A stretch of 64,000 nt of DNA from Francisella salimarina (GTDB lineage Bacteria; Pseudomonadota; Gammaproteobacteria; Francisellales; Francisellaceae). The stretch is from the NCBI RefSeq assembly GCF_007923265.1, contig NZ_VOJA01000003.1, forward strand, positions 496,001 to 560,000. The letters run 5' to 3'. Below, in pieces: positions 1 to 9,098 of the stretch (within the stretch, counting starts at the first letter, position 1; every line of letters begins with the position of its first letter). Position numbers and translations under genes: made by a program. A model generated the notes under the pieces. That model had not been told where the DNA came from. It saw only the letters and a list, made by a program, of their open reading frames with translations, and made no database searches.

Positions 1-268
1 CTTTACTATTAAGAATTTCTTGTAGTTTCATAATAGTTTTTCTTTGTTTACATAACTCTTGATTAGCTTCATCTATTTCTTTTGACATAAATTCTATAAA
101 GACTTTTTTCTTTTCAGATACATCTTTAATATCTCTAAAGTCAGGTTTATAAGTTCCTGCCGGTATTGGAGGAGTTTCCAAATGATATTTATCAGAACTT
201 GCAAAACTTATATTTATGAAAAATATAGTTAAAACAAAAAAATACTTGCCTAAATTGATTGTATTCAT
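1..268 (-). CDS. Bax-like glucosaminidase-domain secreted protein (N-terminal part, cut by window edge)
   Basis: Only the first 89 codons lie in the window; the gene runs off the left edge. The ATG at 268 opens a hydrophobic signal peptide of about 24 residues ending ISFA before SSDKYH. The mature start, KPDFRDIKDVSEKKKVFIEF followed by an acidic helix, resembles the region just before the glucosaminidase domain of E. coli Bax-type proteins, where a run of K/R residues precedes FF-x-(F/Y)-L. If that is right, the full protein would be a periplasmic or secreted peptidoglycan-active enzyme. No catalytic residue is visible in this fragment, so the family call rests on the pre-domain segment alone. 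That it is a real exported protein is much surer than its function. Confidence 0.55.
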   Translation of the reverse strand, partial: MNTINLGKYFFVLTIFFINISFASSDKYHLETPPIPAGTYKPDFRDIKDVSEKKKVFIEFMSKEIDEANQELCKQRKTIMKLQEILNSK

Positions 269-354
269 AATTTATATTATCTAAGATTAATTTTATTTGA
301 ATACAATTGTAACAATATATATAGAGTATTAGTATATTTATATTTTATAAGAAT

Positions 355-558
355 TTAATCCTCATAAATTAATATGTCTCCTGGTTGGCAACCTAGATAC
401 TTACAAATTGCTTCTAGAGTAGAAAATCTAATAGCTTTTGCTTTTTCGTTTTTTAATATTGATAAGTTTTGCTCTGTAATTCCAATAGCTTTTGCTAAAT
501 CTTTAGATTTAATTTGTTTATCAAGCATTATTCTTGCTAAGTCAATTCTTATAGACAT
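355..558 (-). CDS. small XRE-family HTH regulator (YozG/HTH_26 type)
   Basis: A 67-residue protein that is almost entirely one Cro/CI helix-turn-helix. Helices 2-3 are seen in SKDLAKAIGITEQNLSILKN, followed by LEAICKYLGCQPGDIL, the usual end of the YozG/HTH_26 group. It begins 10 bases after the stop of the DUF2975 membrane protein gene on the same strand, so the two are almost certainly co-transcribed. This DUF2975-HTH pairing recurs in many bacteria. It is presumably a DNA-binding autoregulator of the pair; its target is not visible here. There is no metal or ligand-binding domain. Confidence 0.85.
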   Translation of the reverse strand: MSIRIDLARIMLDKQIKSKDLAKAIGITEQNLSILKNEKAKAIRFSTLEAICKYLGCQPGDILIYED

Positions 559-568
559 CTAAATATCC

Positions 569-1105
569 TTAAATTGTTAAATCATTTTCTTCAGCAAGTT
601 CATGAGCTTTTTGCATAACTTTTGATATTGTTATAATCACTCCCCCACATAATAATGCTAGAATTTCGTTAGTACCAATTGATACACTTACGAAACGTTC
701 ACCTACAGGATTATGATAACTTAGAGTCAATGATATTAAAGGCTCAAAAATGATTTGAGCAAAAAAATAATATACCAACCCCCATCCTAATCTTTTGTAT
801 ATCAAAACTACTCTAGAAGAAAAAACCTCAAGCTTTTCATAACACGTAAATAATTTGACTAAAAGAGCGATTATATAAAGTATTACTGAAACTGGTATCA
901 AGCTAACTAAAAGTCCTATAATTCTAGTATCTAAAGCTATTGGTTGTGACATTTGATCGATATAATGCTGCGCAGTATCTGTGACATTAGGTATATATTC
1001 ACTTTGTGCAAAAGCCCAAAATGATACAACAGATATTACTATCAATATAAATACTATTCTAAAAATATTTTTATAGAACTTACTAATTTTTTCTAAGTTT
1101 TGCAT
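569..1105 (-). CDS. DUF2975 family inner-membrane protein
   Basis: A 178-residue protein with four predicted membrane segments (about residues 14-34, 60-85, 105-130 and 145-165) and no signal peptide cleavage site. Size, topology and a partner HTH gene immediately downstream match DUF2975, a family without a known biochemical activity. The role is inferred only from context: a membrane sensor or modulator coupled to the small XRE regulator that follows 10 bases later. The gene is read away from the retropepsin-like gene; the 127-base gap between them must hold both promoters. Confidence 0.75.
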   Translation of the reverse strand: MQNLEKISKFYKNIFRIVFILIVISVVSFWAFAQSEYIPNVTDTAQHYIDQMSQPIALDTRIIGLLVSLIPVSVILYIIALLVKLFTCYEKLEVFSSRVVLIYKRLGWGLVYYFFAQIIFEPLISLTLSYHNPVGERFVSVSIGTNEILALLCGGVIITISKVMQKAHELAEENDLTI

Positions 1106-1232
1106 GACTTTATCTCCATATTTAGATTTTGATATCTATTTTAGATTAAAATTATCGTTTATCAATAATTATTTATTGTAAAACAGTAACCATTTTGTAA
1201 AAATATTTTAAAAATAGAGAGGAATATAATAT

Positions 1233-2174
1233 ATGCTTAGAAAAATTTTATTAATATTTAGCTTTTGTTTATTTATGAATTTATCAGTTGCTAATAAGTT
1301 ACAAAATAATCTGAAAGAATATAATTACAAAGCACTGAAATTAGAAAATAAAAAAGAGTTTGAAGCACCATATATACTTGCAAAGGTAAACGATAGACCT
1401 GCTTATGTGATTTTTGACTCAGGATCAAAAGGAATAAGTATTTTTAATCACTCAGTTGATCAATTAAAGCTTAATCAAGAGAGTGGTTCTGAATATTCAT
1501 CAAATATGGTAGGACAAAAATCTAGGATTCAAAATGTAATATTAAAAAAAATACAAATAGGAAATGTTTTACTTAAAAATGTCAAAGCTAATATAACCAA
1601 TCAACCTAAAGAAAAGTTGTATCCAGTAATTGTCATTGGTACAGATTTCTTAGCAAGATATGATGCAATTTTTGATTTTTCAGCAAATTTGATATATCTA
1701 AGCAAAAATAACTTAACCGCTAAACAACACCATGAAATAGGAAAGGTATTAGATGAAGAAAGTTATTTATTAATTAACTTAACTAAATTATTATCTCAGC
1801 ATCAGACAATTGCCATATCAATAGATAGTAATCAACCGGTTAATTGTTTACTTGATACCGGAACTTCTAATTTTACAATTTCAGATAAATATCTGCAGAG
1901 CATAGACTTAGCACCAACTAAGCCCAAGAAAACAATTAAGGCAACAGATGGAACATTAACAGTCAGTGATATTAAAATTAAGAAGCTAGTGCTAAACCCT
2001 TTAAATCTATTTTTCCAAGATAAAGTTCAAATGGTTAATCTAGAAGCAACAGCTGCAAATATTAAGATTATGAGTAAATTTTTAGGAGTTGTATGCATTT
2101 TAGGATATCAGGAGCTAAAGGCAGAAAAAGTAATATATGATTTTTCTGCAAGTAGAATTTATGTCAAGAAATAA
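1233..2174 (+). CDS. exported retropepsin-like aspartic protease with two catalytic lobes
   Basis: A 313-residue protein with an N-terminal signal peptide (about residues 1-20, ending SVA). It carries two aspartyl-protease motifs: DSGS starting at Asp62 (VIFDSGSKG) and DTGT starting at Asp208 (CLLDTGTSN). Each is followed by the hydrophobic-Gly strand that normally supports the active site (VIGTDFLARYDAIFDF and ILGYQELKAEKVIYDF). The two halves therefore look like a duplicated retropepsin fold, giving a pepsin-like monomer, where most bacterial retropepsins are single-lobed dimers. An AGAGAGGA-like ribosome site precedes the ATG. It is probably periplasmic. The substrate is unknown. It converges on the unrelated gene downstream, with 19 bases between stops. 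Confidence 0.8.
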   Translation: MLRKILLIFSFCLFMNLSVANKLQNNLKEYNYKALKLENKKEFEAPYILAKVNDRPAYVIFDSGSKGISIFNHSVDQLKLNQESGSEYSSNMVGQKSRIQNVILKKIQIGNVLLKNVKANITNQPKEKLYPVIVIGTDFLARYDAIFDFSANLIYLSKNNLTAKQHHEIGKVLDEESYLLINLTKLLSQHQTIAISIDSNQPVNCLLDTGTSNFTISDKYLQSIDLAPTKPKKTIKATDGTLTVSDIKIKKLVLNPLNLFFQDKVQMVNLEATAANIKIMSKFLGVVCILGYQELKAEKVIYDFSASRIYVKK

Positions 2175-2193
2175 GAACTGATGGATATATCAA

Positions 2194-3681
2194 TTAGTTA
2201 GGAATAACTTTGCTTAAATTTTCGAACATAGTCGCTTGAAGAGCTACATAAACTTGTTCTTCGAAAGCAGCATCGACAGTTTGGTCTTTAGCTATTTGGC
2301 TAGCTATCTGTTTTGTAGCTGCAACCATTGCTTTAGCTACAGGGTTATTACTGTTTTGTGCAGCAGTAAAGTTACAAGCATTTTCTCCAAATAGTATACC
2401 ATCAGCATCACTTACTTGCTTGTAGATACCGTTTTCAGCGATAGCATTAGCTACTGGAGCAGCAACAGCACTTGCAGGTCTTAACATTAAAGTATGATCT
2501 TTAACGTAAATAACACCTTCAGAGCCTATAGCAACAGCAATAGCATTGACAGCAGCTTTAACAGCCCAGTTATTTCCAAGTTTATCTAAATCATATACTT
2601 TAATATCACCAACATTTATGATATCAAGGAATTGAGTAAGAATAGATTCTACTGCTTTTTCATCAGATAAGTCTTTTAATACGTTTCTAGCTGTAGCTAC
2701 ATTGCTGTTAGCTCTAACTTCAAGTAAATCAGCTTCACATATTGATTGAGCAGTTCTAGGAGAAGCTATTTTCTCTTGAATACCACTTTCTAAGTCGCCC
2801 AATGTAGTCACTGTATATGCAAGAGTGTTTACATTAGCATAAGTAGTAATTGCCTTATCATTATTACCACCTTGGATCAGCTGAATAGCTTGAATAGTTA
2901 AGTAGTTAGTTATATCGTTAAATTCTATAGCTGTTTGAGCATCTTTGCTATTTATATTATATTGACCATTCCAAAGAGCAACCCTTGCGCTCCAGAATTT
3001 ATCTATGTTATTTCTATAACCGATATAATCAAGAGCGGTAGCTGAATTCCATGCAGCTGTTAGCTCAGATGAAACTGGTTTAGCAATATCATTATAGTAT
3101 ACTGTAGGACCATTTACAGTTATATTTTGGATAATATTGAATTGAGCAATCTTTTCTTCTGCATAAGCTTTATCGCCTTTTTCAATGCCTTTTAAGATAT
3201 CAATTTTAGTGTTTATGGCTTTTAACTCAGCTTTCTTTTGAGCTATTTTACGATCATAATTTAATTGTTTAACTTTTTTACCGATTCCTGAAACATTATT
3301 TCTTTTTTCAGTCCATCTTTCGATAGTTTCATTAATTTCATCTCTTTCAGCTCTATATTTTTCAAGACCTTGAGCAGCAGAAGCTTCGTCTTTCATATAC
3401 ATATCTTTAGGCTTAACAGAATTAGGTATTTTAACTTTACCATTGTTAGTCAATACTAGACCTCTAGCTATTTTTTCACCGTTTGTTTGGATATCGCCAG
3501 CGTCTGCAGCTATGCTTTTAACAGCATAAATTGGTGAATTAGGATCAGTATCCGCAGCTGTTTCAACTTTATTTGAATAATCAACGATAGAGTTGTTTAC
3601 AATGTTAGCATTTAAATCATCTGCATAAACAGAAGTAGCTGCAATTGAACCTAAAAGAGCAATAGTGATAGTTTTTTTCAT
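2194..3681 (-). CDS. unrecognised exported protein, strongly promoted
   Basis: A 495-residue protein starting at the ATG at 3681. A GGAG ribosome site lies just upstream of this ATG, and an in-frame ATG 12 bases earlier leaves no room for one. Residues 1-20 (MKKTITIALL...TSVYA) are a clear signal peptide with a VYA cleavage site. Residues about 105-185 are charged and helical and likely form coiled coil. The C-terminal third is Ala/Val-rich. Only two cysteines remain in the mature chain (C315 and C436), which suggests one disulfide. I do not recognise a family. A perfect consensus promoter lies 64 bases upstream, so it is probably an abundant periplasmic or outer-surface protein. Confidence 0.85.
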   Translation of the reverse strand: MKKTITIALLGSIAATSVYADDLNANIVNNSIVDYSNKVETAADTDPNSPIYAVKSIAADAGDIQTNGEKIARGLVLTNNGKVKIPNSVKPKDMYMKDEASAAQGLEKYRAERDEINETIERWTEKRNNVSGIGKKVKQLNYDRKIAQKKAELKAINTKIDILKGIEKGDKAYAEEKIAQFNIIQNITVNGPTVYYNDIAKPVSSELTAAWNSATALDYIGYRNNIDKFWSARVALWNGQYNINSKDAQTAIEFNDITNYLTIQAIQLIQGGNNDKAITTYANVNTLAYTVTTLGDLESGIQEKIASPRTAQSICEADLLEVRANSNVATARNVLKDLSDEKAVESILTQFLDIINVGDIKVYDLDKLGNNWAVKAAVNAIAVAIGSEGVIYVKDHTLMLRPASAVAAPVANAIAENGIYKQVSDADGILFGENACNFTAAQNSNNPVAKAMVAATKQIASQIAKDQTVDAAFEEQVYVALQATMFENLSKVIPN

Positions 3682-3744
3682 TCTAATCTCCATGATTAAT
3701 AAAATATTAAATTAGTGTTACTAAAGTATTTAAAATACACGACC

Positions 3745-3772
3745 ATTATATTTAATATTTATTGTATGTCAA
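3745..3772 (-). promoter_or_regulatory. perfect sigma-70 promoter of the exported 495-residue protein
   Basis: Read on the minus strand, TTGACA (3772-3767), a 16-base spacer and TATAAT (3750-3745) match both hexamers of the consensus exactly. Transcription would start near 3738, giving a 5' leader of about 57 bases before the ATG at 3681. Chance perfect matches to both hexamers at correct spacing are rare even in AT-rich DNA. Confidence 0.75.
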
Positions 3773-3946
3773 TATTAAAATTAAAATAATATTTAAAGTA
3801 TTTATTTTTTATTAATATTTGCTTTGTATTTATATGAACTTTGTATCTAAAACATTTAGGAGTAATGATTTTATAAATAAATATAAAATTAATGTATGGT
3901 GTGGTTATTGAACAATATTAAGTGTATTGAGAACGAAGATGAGTAT

Positions 3947-5215
3947 TTATTTATTAATAGAATATTTATATAAACTTTTATACCATAAAAATATAATTCC
4001 AGCAGCTAGCAATTTACAAAGACAAGGTAGAACACAGTATATAAACCTAAGAGATATTTCAAGATTTTCAGTATTAGATGAAAATGAGGAGTTAATAAGA
4101 GGAAATGTTATAATTGTTGCAATAGCATAACTAAATTTAGTTATAAATGCTAGCATAGCATAATAACCGTTACCAAGTTCTTTTCTCTCTGGATAGCTAT
4201 CTATCCATTTAGCTAGAAGTATATTTGGAAGAATTAATTCAGTTGCAAGTCCAGCTCCAGAAATAAAACATATCAACGTAAAGAGTATATAATCGCCATC
4301 AGATAGAGCAAATACAAAAGAAAATATATTTGCATAGAATAAAAGAGCATAACCCCATGTTTTAATAATTCCAAATTTAAGAGAGATTTTTTTCATTATA
4401 GGAATGAAAAATATTGCCCCAAAAAAATACGTAAAAATATATAGTCCAGTTAAGTCTGGTGTTTTGAGAATATATTTACTAAAGAATATGATAGTAACTG
4501 CAGGTAAAGTTGATCCTACAGCACTAATTGTATATCCGACAAATAAAAATATACCATCTTTGTCAAAGTGATCAATGTAATTCTTAATGTTGAAACTATA
4601 AATTGTATGTTTAGATTTATTATCTAGATTAACTCTATTAATCCATTTAAAGAAAAATATGGTAGCTACTAAGATTAGTATTATTGCAATAATAGCATAT
4701 AAAAAATAGCTTCTTCCATGCGGCATTAAGGTAAGTAAAACAGATAGTAATACCGAAGCGATTAATACACCTAGTATATTAGAAATTTCACGGGCAGAAA
4801 TCACTAAAGATTTACTATTGTCATCTTTTAACCAAAGAGCCCCTTTTGTAGTTGAAAATATTGTAATATAGCTAAAAGCAAGCGTAGATAAAAAAATTCC
4901 AACAGAAAGATTAAGTAAAATATTTGAAAATATTGGTACGCATATAACGTATACTCCAACTATAAATATAGCAACTACAGCTACCAAACTAATTTTACTT
5001 AGATAGTGAAATCTATCACAGTACCAACCAATTAAGGGATCGAATATAGCATCTAATGCTCTTAGTATGAATAAAACTATACTTAGTATAGTTAAGTTTA
5101 TTCCAAAATTGGTATGGTAGTATTCAGGTATAAATATATATATAGGAATACTAGCAAAGGCTACAGGGAAAGCTATAAATGCATAGTTAAAAATATCTGA
5201 CTTTTTAATATTCAT
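3947..5215 (-). CDS. GPH-family (MFS_2) sugar:cation symporter
   Basis: A 422-residue protein with about 12 membrane segments. The motif ALDAIFDPLIGWYCDRF (near residues 52-70) is the MelB/GPH signature D-x2-x-DP-x-x-G-x2-x-D, which marks glycoside-pentoside-hexuronide symporters. It lies 68 bases downstream of the myo-inositol oxygenase gene on the same strand, so it either ends the hexuronate/inositol operon or has a promoter of its own. Substrate cannot be read from sequence; an inositol, hexuronate or glycoside fits the neighbours. The central loop (HTIYSFNIKNYIDHFDKDG) is where GPH proteins typically join their two six-helix halves. Confidence 0.85.
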   Translation of the reverse strand: MNIKKSDIFNYAFIAFPVAFASIPIYIFIPEYYHTNFGINLTILSIVLFILRALDAIFDPLIGWYCDRFHYLSKISLVAVVAIFIVGVYVICVPIFSNILLNLSVGIFLSTLAFSYITIFSTTKGALWLKDDNSKSLVISAREISNILGVLIASVLLSVLLTLMPHGRSYFLYAIIAIILILVATIFFFKWINRVNLDNKSKHTIYSFNIKNYIDHFDKDGIFLFVGYTISAVGSTLPAVTIIFFSKYILKTPDLTGLYIFTYFFGAIFFIPIMKKISLKFGIIKTWGYALLFYANIFSFVFALSDGDYILFTLICFISGAGLATELILPNILLAKWIDSYPERKELGNGYYAMLAFITKFSYAIATIITFPLINSSFSSNTENLEISLRFIYCVLPCLCKLLAAGIIFLWYKSLYKYSINK

Positions 5216-5283
5216 ATAAATGATAAATTATTATACTAATACTATAATACCATTTACCTAAATGCATTTTGATTTAAATTTTA

Positions 5284-6261
5284 TTACCAGTTAATTTTTT
5301 TATTTGGAACCCATTTATCTAACAGGCTTTTATATTTTTTCTCTAAAATCTCTTTGGGTGGTAGTTCAGGCAGTTTCGAATATAAATCAGCTTTCTGGAA
5401 AGCTTTTAATAGAGGTAGTAATAGCCAATCTTTTTCATTAGCAAGTTCTTGATAAGCATGTCCTCTAGTTTGAGGAGTGTGCCATGGATAAAATGAGTGA
5501 TATCGTAGAAGATATAATCCTTCATACGGTATATCACTACCTTGCTCGAAAACTTTATAAATATATTCATCATGGCCAAAACTCATATCAACATTATCAA
5601 AGCCACATTTTTTCTTATATTTTCCATAATGAGTTTCAGATTCGGTATTATAGTTATTATAATCTTTAGAGTCCTTGACAAACTCCCTATGAGAAAAAAC
5701 ATTAGCAGAAGCAAAAGGGCAAGCAATAGGATATGTATCACCAACAGTTGACCATTGAGGTAATTGACCATATTCTGGTAATGTCATAATTTTGCCTAAA
5801 TCATGCACAAAACCAACTAGAGGGAACCAAGACCAGTCTTTAATATGGGTATACAGATTTCCTAGACTTTGTTTTTCAATATAAAAATCTTGCCAAATTT
5901 TAGGAATACTTTGCCACTCGTGATCTCTAAATAGTGATCTAATTAAAGCATTTTCTCTAAGTTCAGTATCACTTTTTAAGAACTTATTTTGGCAAGCTTC
6001 TGCTGTTTGATAGGCATGTTCAATTTGTGGAAGATCGTTGTCTGGATCACTTTCATCATGAACGTTTTCTAAAAGCTTAAATACTTCGTAAACATCCATT
6101 TTTCCCAAATCAAGTTTGAAGTATTTATCCTTCATTTGAGTAACATATTCAAGATTTTGATTGATATGCATATCTTTATATGTTCTTTCTACACGATCTT
6201 GGAATTTACTATCTGTATAGTTACGAAATTCGCCAAATGTATTTTCTACTGTTTGAGACAT
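5284..6261 (-). CDS. myo-inositol oxygenase (MIOX), di-iron
   Basis: A 325-residue protein from the ATG at 6261, which has GAGGTGG just upstream; an in-frame GTG nine bases earlier overlaps that site and is rejected. MIOX uses a mixed-valent di-iron centre and O2 to cleave myo-inositol to D-glucuronate. All six ligands of the mammalian enzyme are present in context: His82 (EHAYQTAE), His153-Asp154 (GFVHDLGK), His230 (SFGHDEY), His255 (RYHSFYPWHT) and Asp292 (QKADLYSK). The C-terminus, ending KKINW, also parallels the animal protein. It is longer than the mammalian enzyme (about 285), with extra N-terminal residues and an insert near 205-215. It follows the sugar porter by 14 bases and sits in the operon that consumes glucuronate. 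Confidence 0.95.
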   Translation of the reverse strand: MSQTVENTFGEFRNYTDSKFQDRVERTYKDMHINQNLEYVTQMKDKYFKLDLGKMDVYEVFKLLENVHDESDPDNDLPQIEHAYQTAEACQNKFLKSDTELRENALIRSLFRDHEWQSIPKIWQDFYIEKQSLGNLYTHIKDWSWFPLVGFVHDLGKIMTLPEYGQLPQWSTVGDTYPIACPFASANVFSHREFVKDSKDYNNYNTESETHYGKYKKKCGFDNVDMSFGHDEYIYKVFEQGSDIPYEGLYLLRYHSFYPWHTPQTRGHAYQELANEKDWLLLPLLKAFQKADLYSKLPELPPKEILEKKYKSLLDKWVPNKKINW

Positions 6262-6275
6262 AATATCCACCTCTA

Positions 6276-7667
6276 TTAATCAATAATTTCTTTACCTAAA
6301 TATCTCGTTTTTATACCTTTATTCAGGTTGTTTTCAATAGTTTCTAAATCAACTCCTTTTGTTTCTGGAACAAAAAGATATGTTACAATAAACGCTAAGC
6401 TGGCTACGCATGCATATATCCCGAAAGTAAATGAAACGCCTAGTTTTGTTAAAATAGTTAAAAATGTAGCAGCAACAATAAAATTAGCTAACCACTGTAT
6501 TGACGCAACAAAACTCATCGCAGACCCTCTAACACTTAAGGGAAAAATCTCCGAAATAATTAGCCAGAAAAGAGAACCAACACTAATACAATATCCCACA
6601 ATATATATTAAAAGACAAATTAAGGCTAATATTGCGACAGTACTACTTGTAACATTATTAAGCAAATAAATCATGCTAAACAGACTCAAAGCAGCCATAG
6701 CGGATCCAAGTAGTAGGAATTTTCTTCTACCTAATCTGTCAATAAACATTATAGTTATAATTGTAGCTATGAAGTTAACGAGTCCTAAAGAAAGGGTCAT
6801 AAGCATCTGCATTTCACTTCCATTAAAACCTATATTTTCCATTATATATGGCCCATAGTACATTACTGTATTTATACCAAAAAATTGTTGAAATATCCCA
6901 AGAGCTAAACCTATATATAGAACTGGTCTAATTTTTTTATTAAAAATTGCAGAGAACTTAGGTTTAGTTGCTTTTTCTAAATTATTTTGAATGGCAGATA
7001 ATTCTTCTGAGACATCATTTGCATTTTCTCTAATTTTTGTAAGTGTCTCGTGAGCCTCTTGCTTTCTTCCTTTAGAAAATAACCATTTAGGTGAGTAGGG
7101 CATGAAACACATACCTACAAATAGCATAATTGCTGGTACTAGTCCTGTAGCTATCATAATACGCCAACTACCGCTGCTTGTTAGAAAATAATCAACAATA
7201 AATGCTATAACTTGGCCACCTGTAAGAAATGCTCCATTCCAAAGAACTAATGAGCCTCTTTTAGAAGCTGGAGCAACTTCAGCAATAAATAAAGGCACTG
7301 CGTAAGATGCTACACCAATAGCAGATCCCAACATAAATCTGCCAAGGACTAATGATTCTATATTTGGAGCTAACGATGCCACCAGAGTGCCTACTATAAA
7401 TAACAAACTGGTAGAAATCATTACTTTTTTACGGCCAAATTTGTCGGTAAAATAACCACTAGCAAGAGCTCCAAAAAAGGCTCCTAGAACACAGAAACTG
7501 ACAACCATTTCTAATTGCCAATGCTCAGCTAAGAAATCTTGTTGAATAAATGGCGTAGCGCCAGCTATTATAGATGTATCAAAGCCAAATAGTAATCCAC
7601 CAATTGCAGCTACTGCAACAATAATAATTACATAAAGTTTCGATGATTTATGATGATTTTGTCGCAT
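6276..7667 (-). CDS. sugar-porter family MFS transporter (probable myo-inositol/sugar:H+ symporter)
   Basis: A 463-residue, 12-segment protein with sugar-porter hallmarks: GGLLFGFDTSIIAGA in helix 1, DKFGRKK in loop 2-3, QQFFGINTVMYYGPYI in helix 7, DRLGRRKFLL in loop 8-9 and PETKG near the C-terminus (VPETKGVDLE). The family includes IolT, XylE and eukaryotic HMIT. Its position between uxaC (4 bases upstream) and MIOX (14 bases downstream) makes myo-inositol the most likely substrate; this is inference from context. An AGGA ribosome site overlaps the uxaC stop. Confidence 0.85.
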   Translation of the reverse strand: MRQNHHKSSKLYVIIIVAVAAIGGLLFGFDTSIIAGATPFIQQDFLAEHWQLEMVVSFCVLGAFFGALASGYFTDKFGRKKVMISTSLLFIVGTLVASLAPNIESLVLGRFMLGSAIGVASYAVPLFIAEVAPASKRGSLVLWNGAFLTGGQVIAFIVDYFLTSSGSWRIMIATGLVPAIMLFVGMCFMPYSPKWLFSKGRKQEAHETLTKIRENANDVSEELSAIQNNLEKATKPKFSAIFNKKIRPVLYIGLALGIFQQFFGINTVMYYGPYIMENIGFNGSEMQMLMTLSLGLVNFIATIITIMFIDRLGRRKFLLLGSAMAALSLFSMIYLLNNVTSSTVAILALICLLIYIVGYCISVGSLFWLIISEIFPLSVRGSAMSFVASIQWLANFIVAATFLTILTKLGVSFTFGIYACVASLAFIVTYLFVPETKGVDLETIENNLNKGIKTRYLGKEIID

Positions 7668-7671
7668 TTTA

Positions 7672-9087
7672 TTATCCTAATAGATGACTCATATTAAATA
7701 TCTTTATAGATTGTGTATATGTGATATCGTAAGCAATATCTAAAGCATCTTTTTTAGATAGTCTTCCCTGTAGAGCCATTTCAGCTAAATAAACAGCATC
7801 AACACGTCTAGCGATATCATGTCTTACTGGTATGGACAGCAGAGCTCGCGTATCATCAATGAATCCTGAACAATTATAAAAGCCAGCAGTTTCAGTTACA
7901 GCATGACGAAATCTTTTCATACCTTCAGCAGAATCATTAAACCACCAAGCAGGACCTAAAAACACACTTGGGTAATGTCCAGCTAATGGTGCTAATTCTC
8001 TAGTATAGGTTGACTCATCCATAGTAAATAAAACTGTCCTAAAGTTGCGATTATTACCTACTTTACTTAAAAGAGGGTGAAGGCCATTTACAAAATCACA
8101 CTTTAATGGAATGTCGCAACCTCTGTCATTACCAAATTTTCTTTGAATTCTTGTGTTATGGTTTCTAAAAACTCCAGCATGAATTTGCATTACAAGACCG
8201 TCATTAGTCGCCATTTTTGCCATTTCGGTTAACATTTGTCCACTGAATACACGCTTATCTTTATCTGAAGCAACATTTGTAATTATTTTTTTGAATAGGT
8301 TACGACGCTCTATTTTATCTAAATCATATGTTTTAGGTATAGTTATACCATGATCTGAAGCTGTGGCACCATTAGCCTTAAAAAACTCTCGTCTCTCCGC
8401 TAATATTTTAATAAAATCGTCATAGGTTTCTATATTTTTATTTAGTTTCTTGGCTAATTTTTTTATATTCTTATGGACAGGGTGAAGTTCTGGGTTGGTC
8501 ACACTATCAGGACGAAAAGTTGGAACTACTTTACATTCGAAATTAGAGCTAGCAATATTTTTATGATGATGCAAATCATCAGCTACGTCATCTGTAGTAG
8601 CAATAACCTTTATATTGAATTTTTTACATATCTCACGAGGAAGGAAATCTTTCTGCTTTAAACAATTATCTATATGTTCATATAATTCATCAGCAGTTTC
8701 AAGATTAAAAGGTTTGTTGTAGTTAAATACATCTTTGAGTTGAGCATCAAACCATAGACCAACTTGTGTGCCTCTAAAAAGGTACCAGTTTTCTGCCACT
8801 TTTTTCCATATTTTCTTAGGGTCAGTTTCAACTGGCTTATCATCTTTTCTAGATATGCCAAAATCCTCAAGGCTTAAGCCTTGTGAATAAAACATTCTAA
8901 AAATATAATGATCTGGTTTTATAAGTAGTTCAACTGGGTTTTCAAAGGCTAGATTTTCATCAAACCATTTTGGATCGGTATGGCCATGAGGACTAATTAT
9001 TGGTAAATCTTTAATATGATTATAAATCTCTAGAGCTAGATCTCTAGTTGTTTTATCTGCCGGCATTAATACGTTATCGTTTAACAT
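7672..9087 (-). CDS. uxaC: glucuronate isomerase
   Basis: A 471-residue protein, the usual size for UxaC, which interconverts D-glucuronate and D-fructuronate (or galacturonate and tagaturonate). It belongs to the amidohydrolase-fold uronate isomerases: the N-terminal SPHGHTDPKWF carries the HxH metal motif (His34, His36), and IHAGVFRNHN, TMDESTYTRE and FLGPAWWFND are family segments. It has a full AGGAGG ribosome site, placed right after the kdgA stop. It supplies the first step after MIOX in this operon. Confidence 0.95.
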   Translation of the reverse strand: MLNDNVLMPADKTTRDLALEIYNHIKDLPIISPHGHTDPKWFDENLAFENPVELLIKPDHYIFRMFYSQGLSLEDFGISRKDDKPVETDPKKIWKKVAENWYLFRGTQVGLWFDAQLKDVFNYNKPFNLETADELYEHIDNCLKQKDFLPREICKKFNIKVIATTDDVADDLHHHKNIASSNFECKVVPTFRPDSVTNPELHPVHKNIKKLAKKLNKNIETYDDFIKILAERREFFKANGATASDHGITIPKTYDLDKIERRNLFKKIITNVASDKDKRVFSGQMLTEMAKMATNDGLVMQIHAGVFRNHNTRIQRKFGNDRGCDIPLKCDFVNGLHPLLSKVGNNRNFRTVLFTMDESTYTRELAPLAGHYPSVFLGPAWWFNDSAEGMKRFRHAVTETAGFYNCSGFIDDTRALLSIPVRHDIARRVDAVYLAEMALQGRLSKKDALDIAYDITYTQSIKIFNMSHLLG

Positions 9088-9098
9088 ATATTCCTCCT

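Noticed and set aside
2174-2194. Hairpin AACTGAT...ATCAATTAGTT between convergent genes as terminator
   Set aside because: Stem is too weak and lacks a U-tract; not called.
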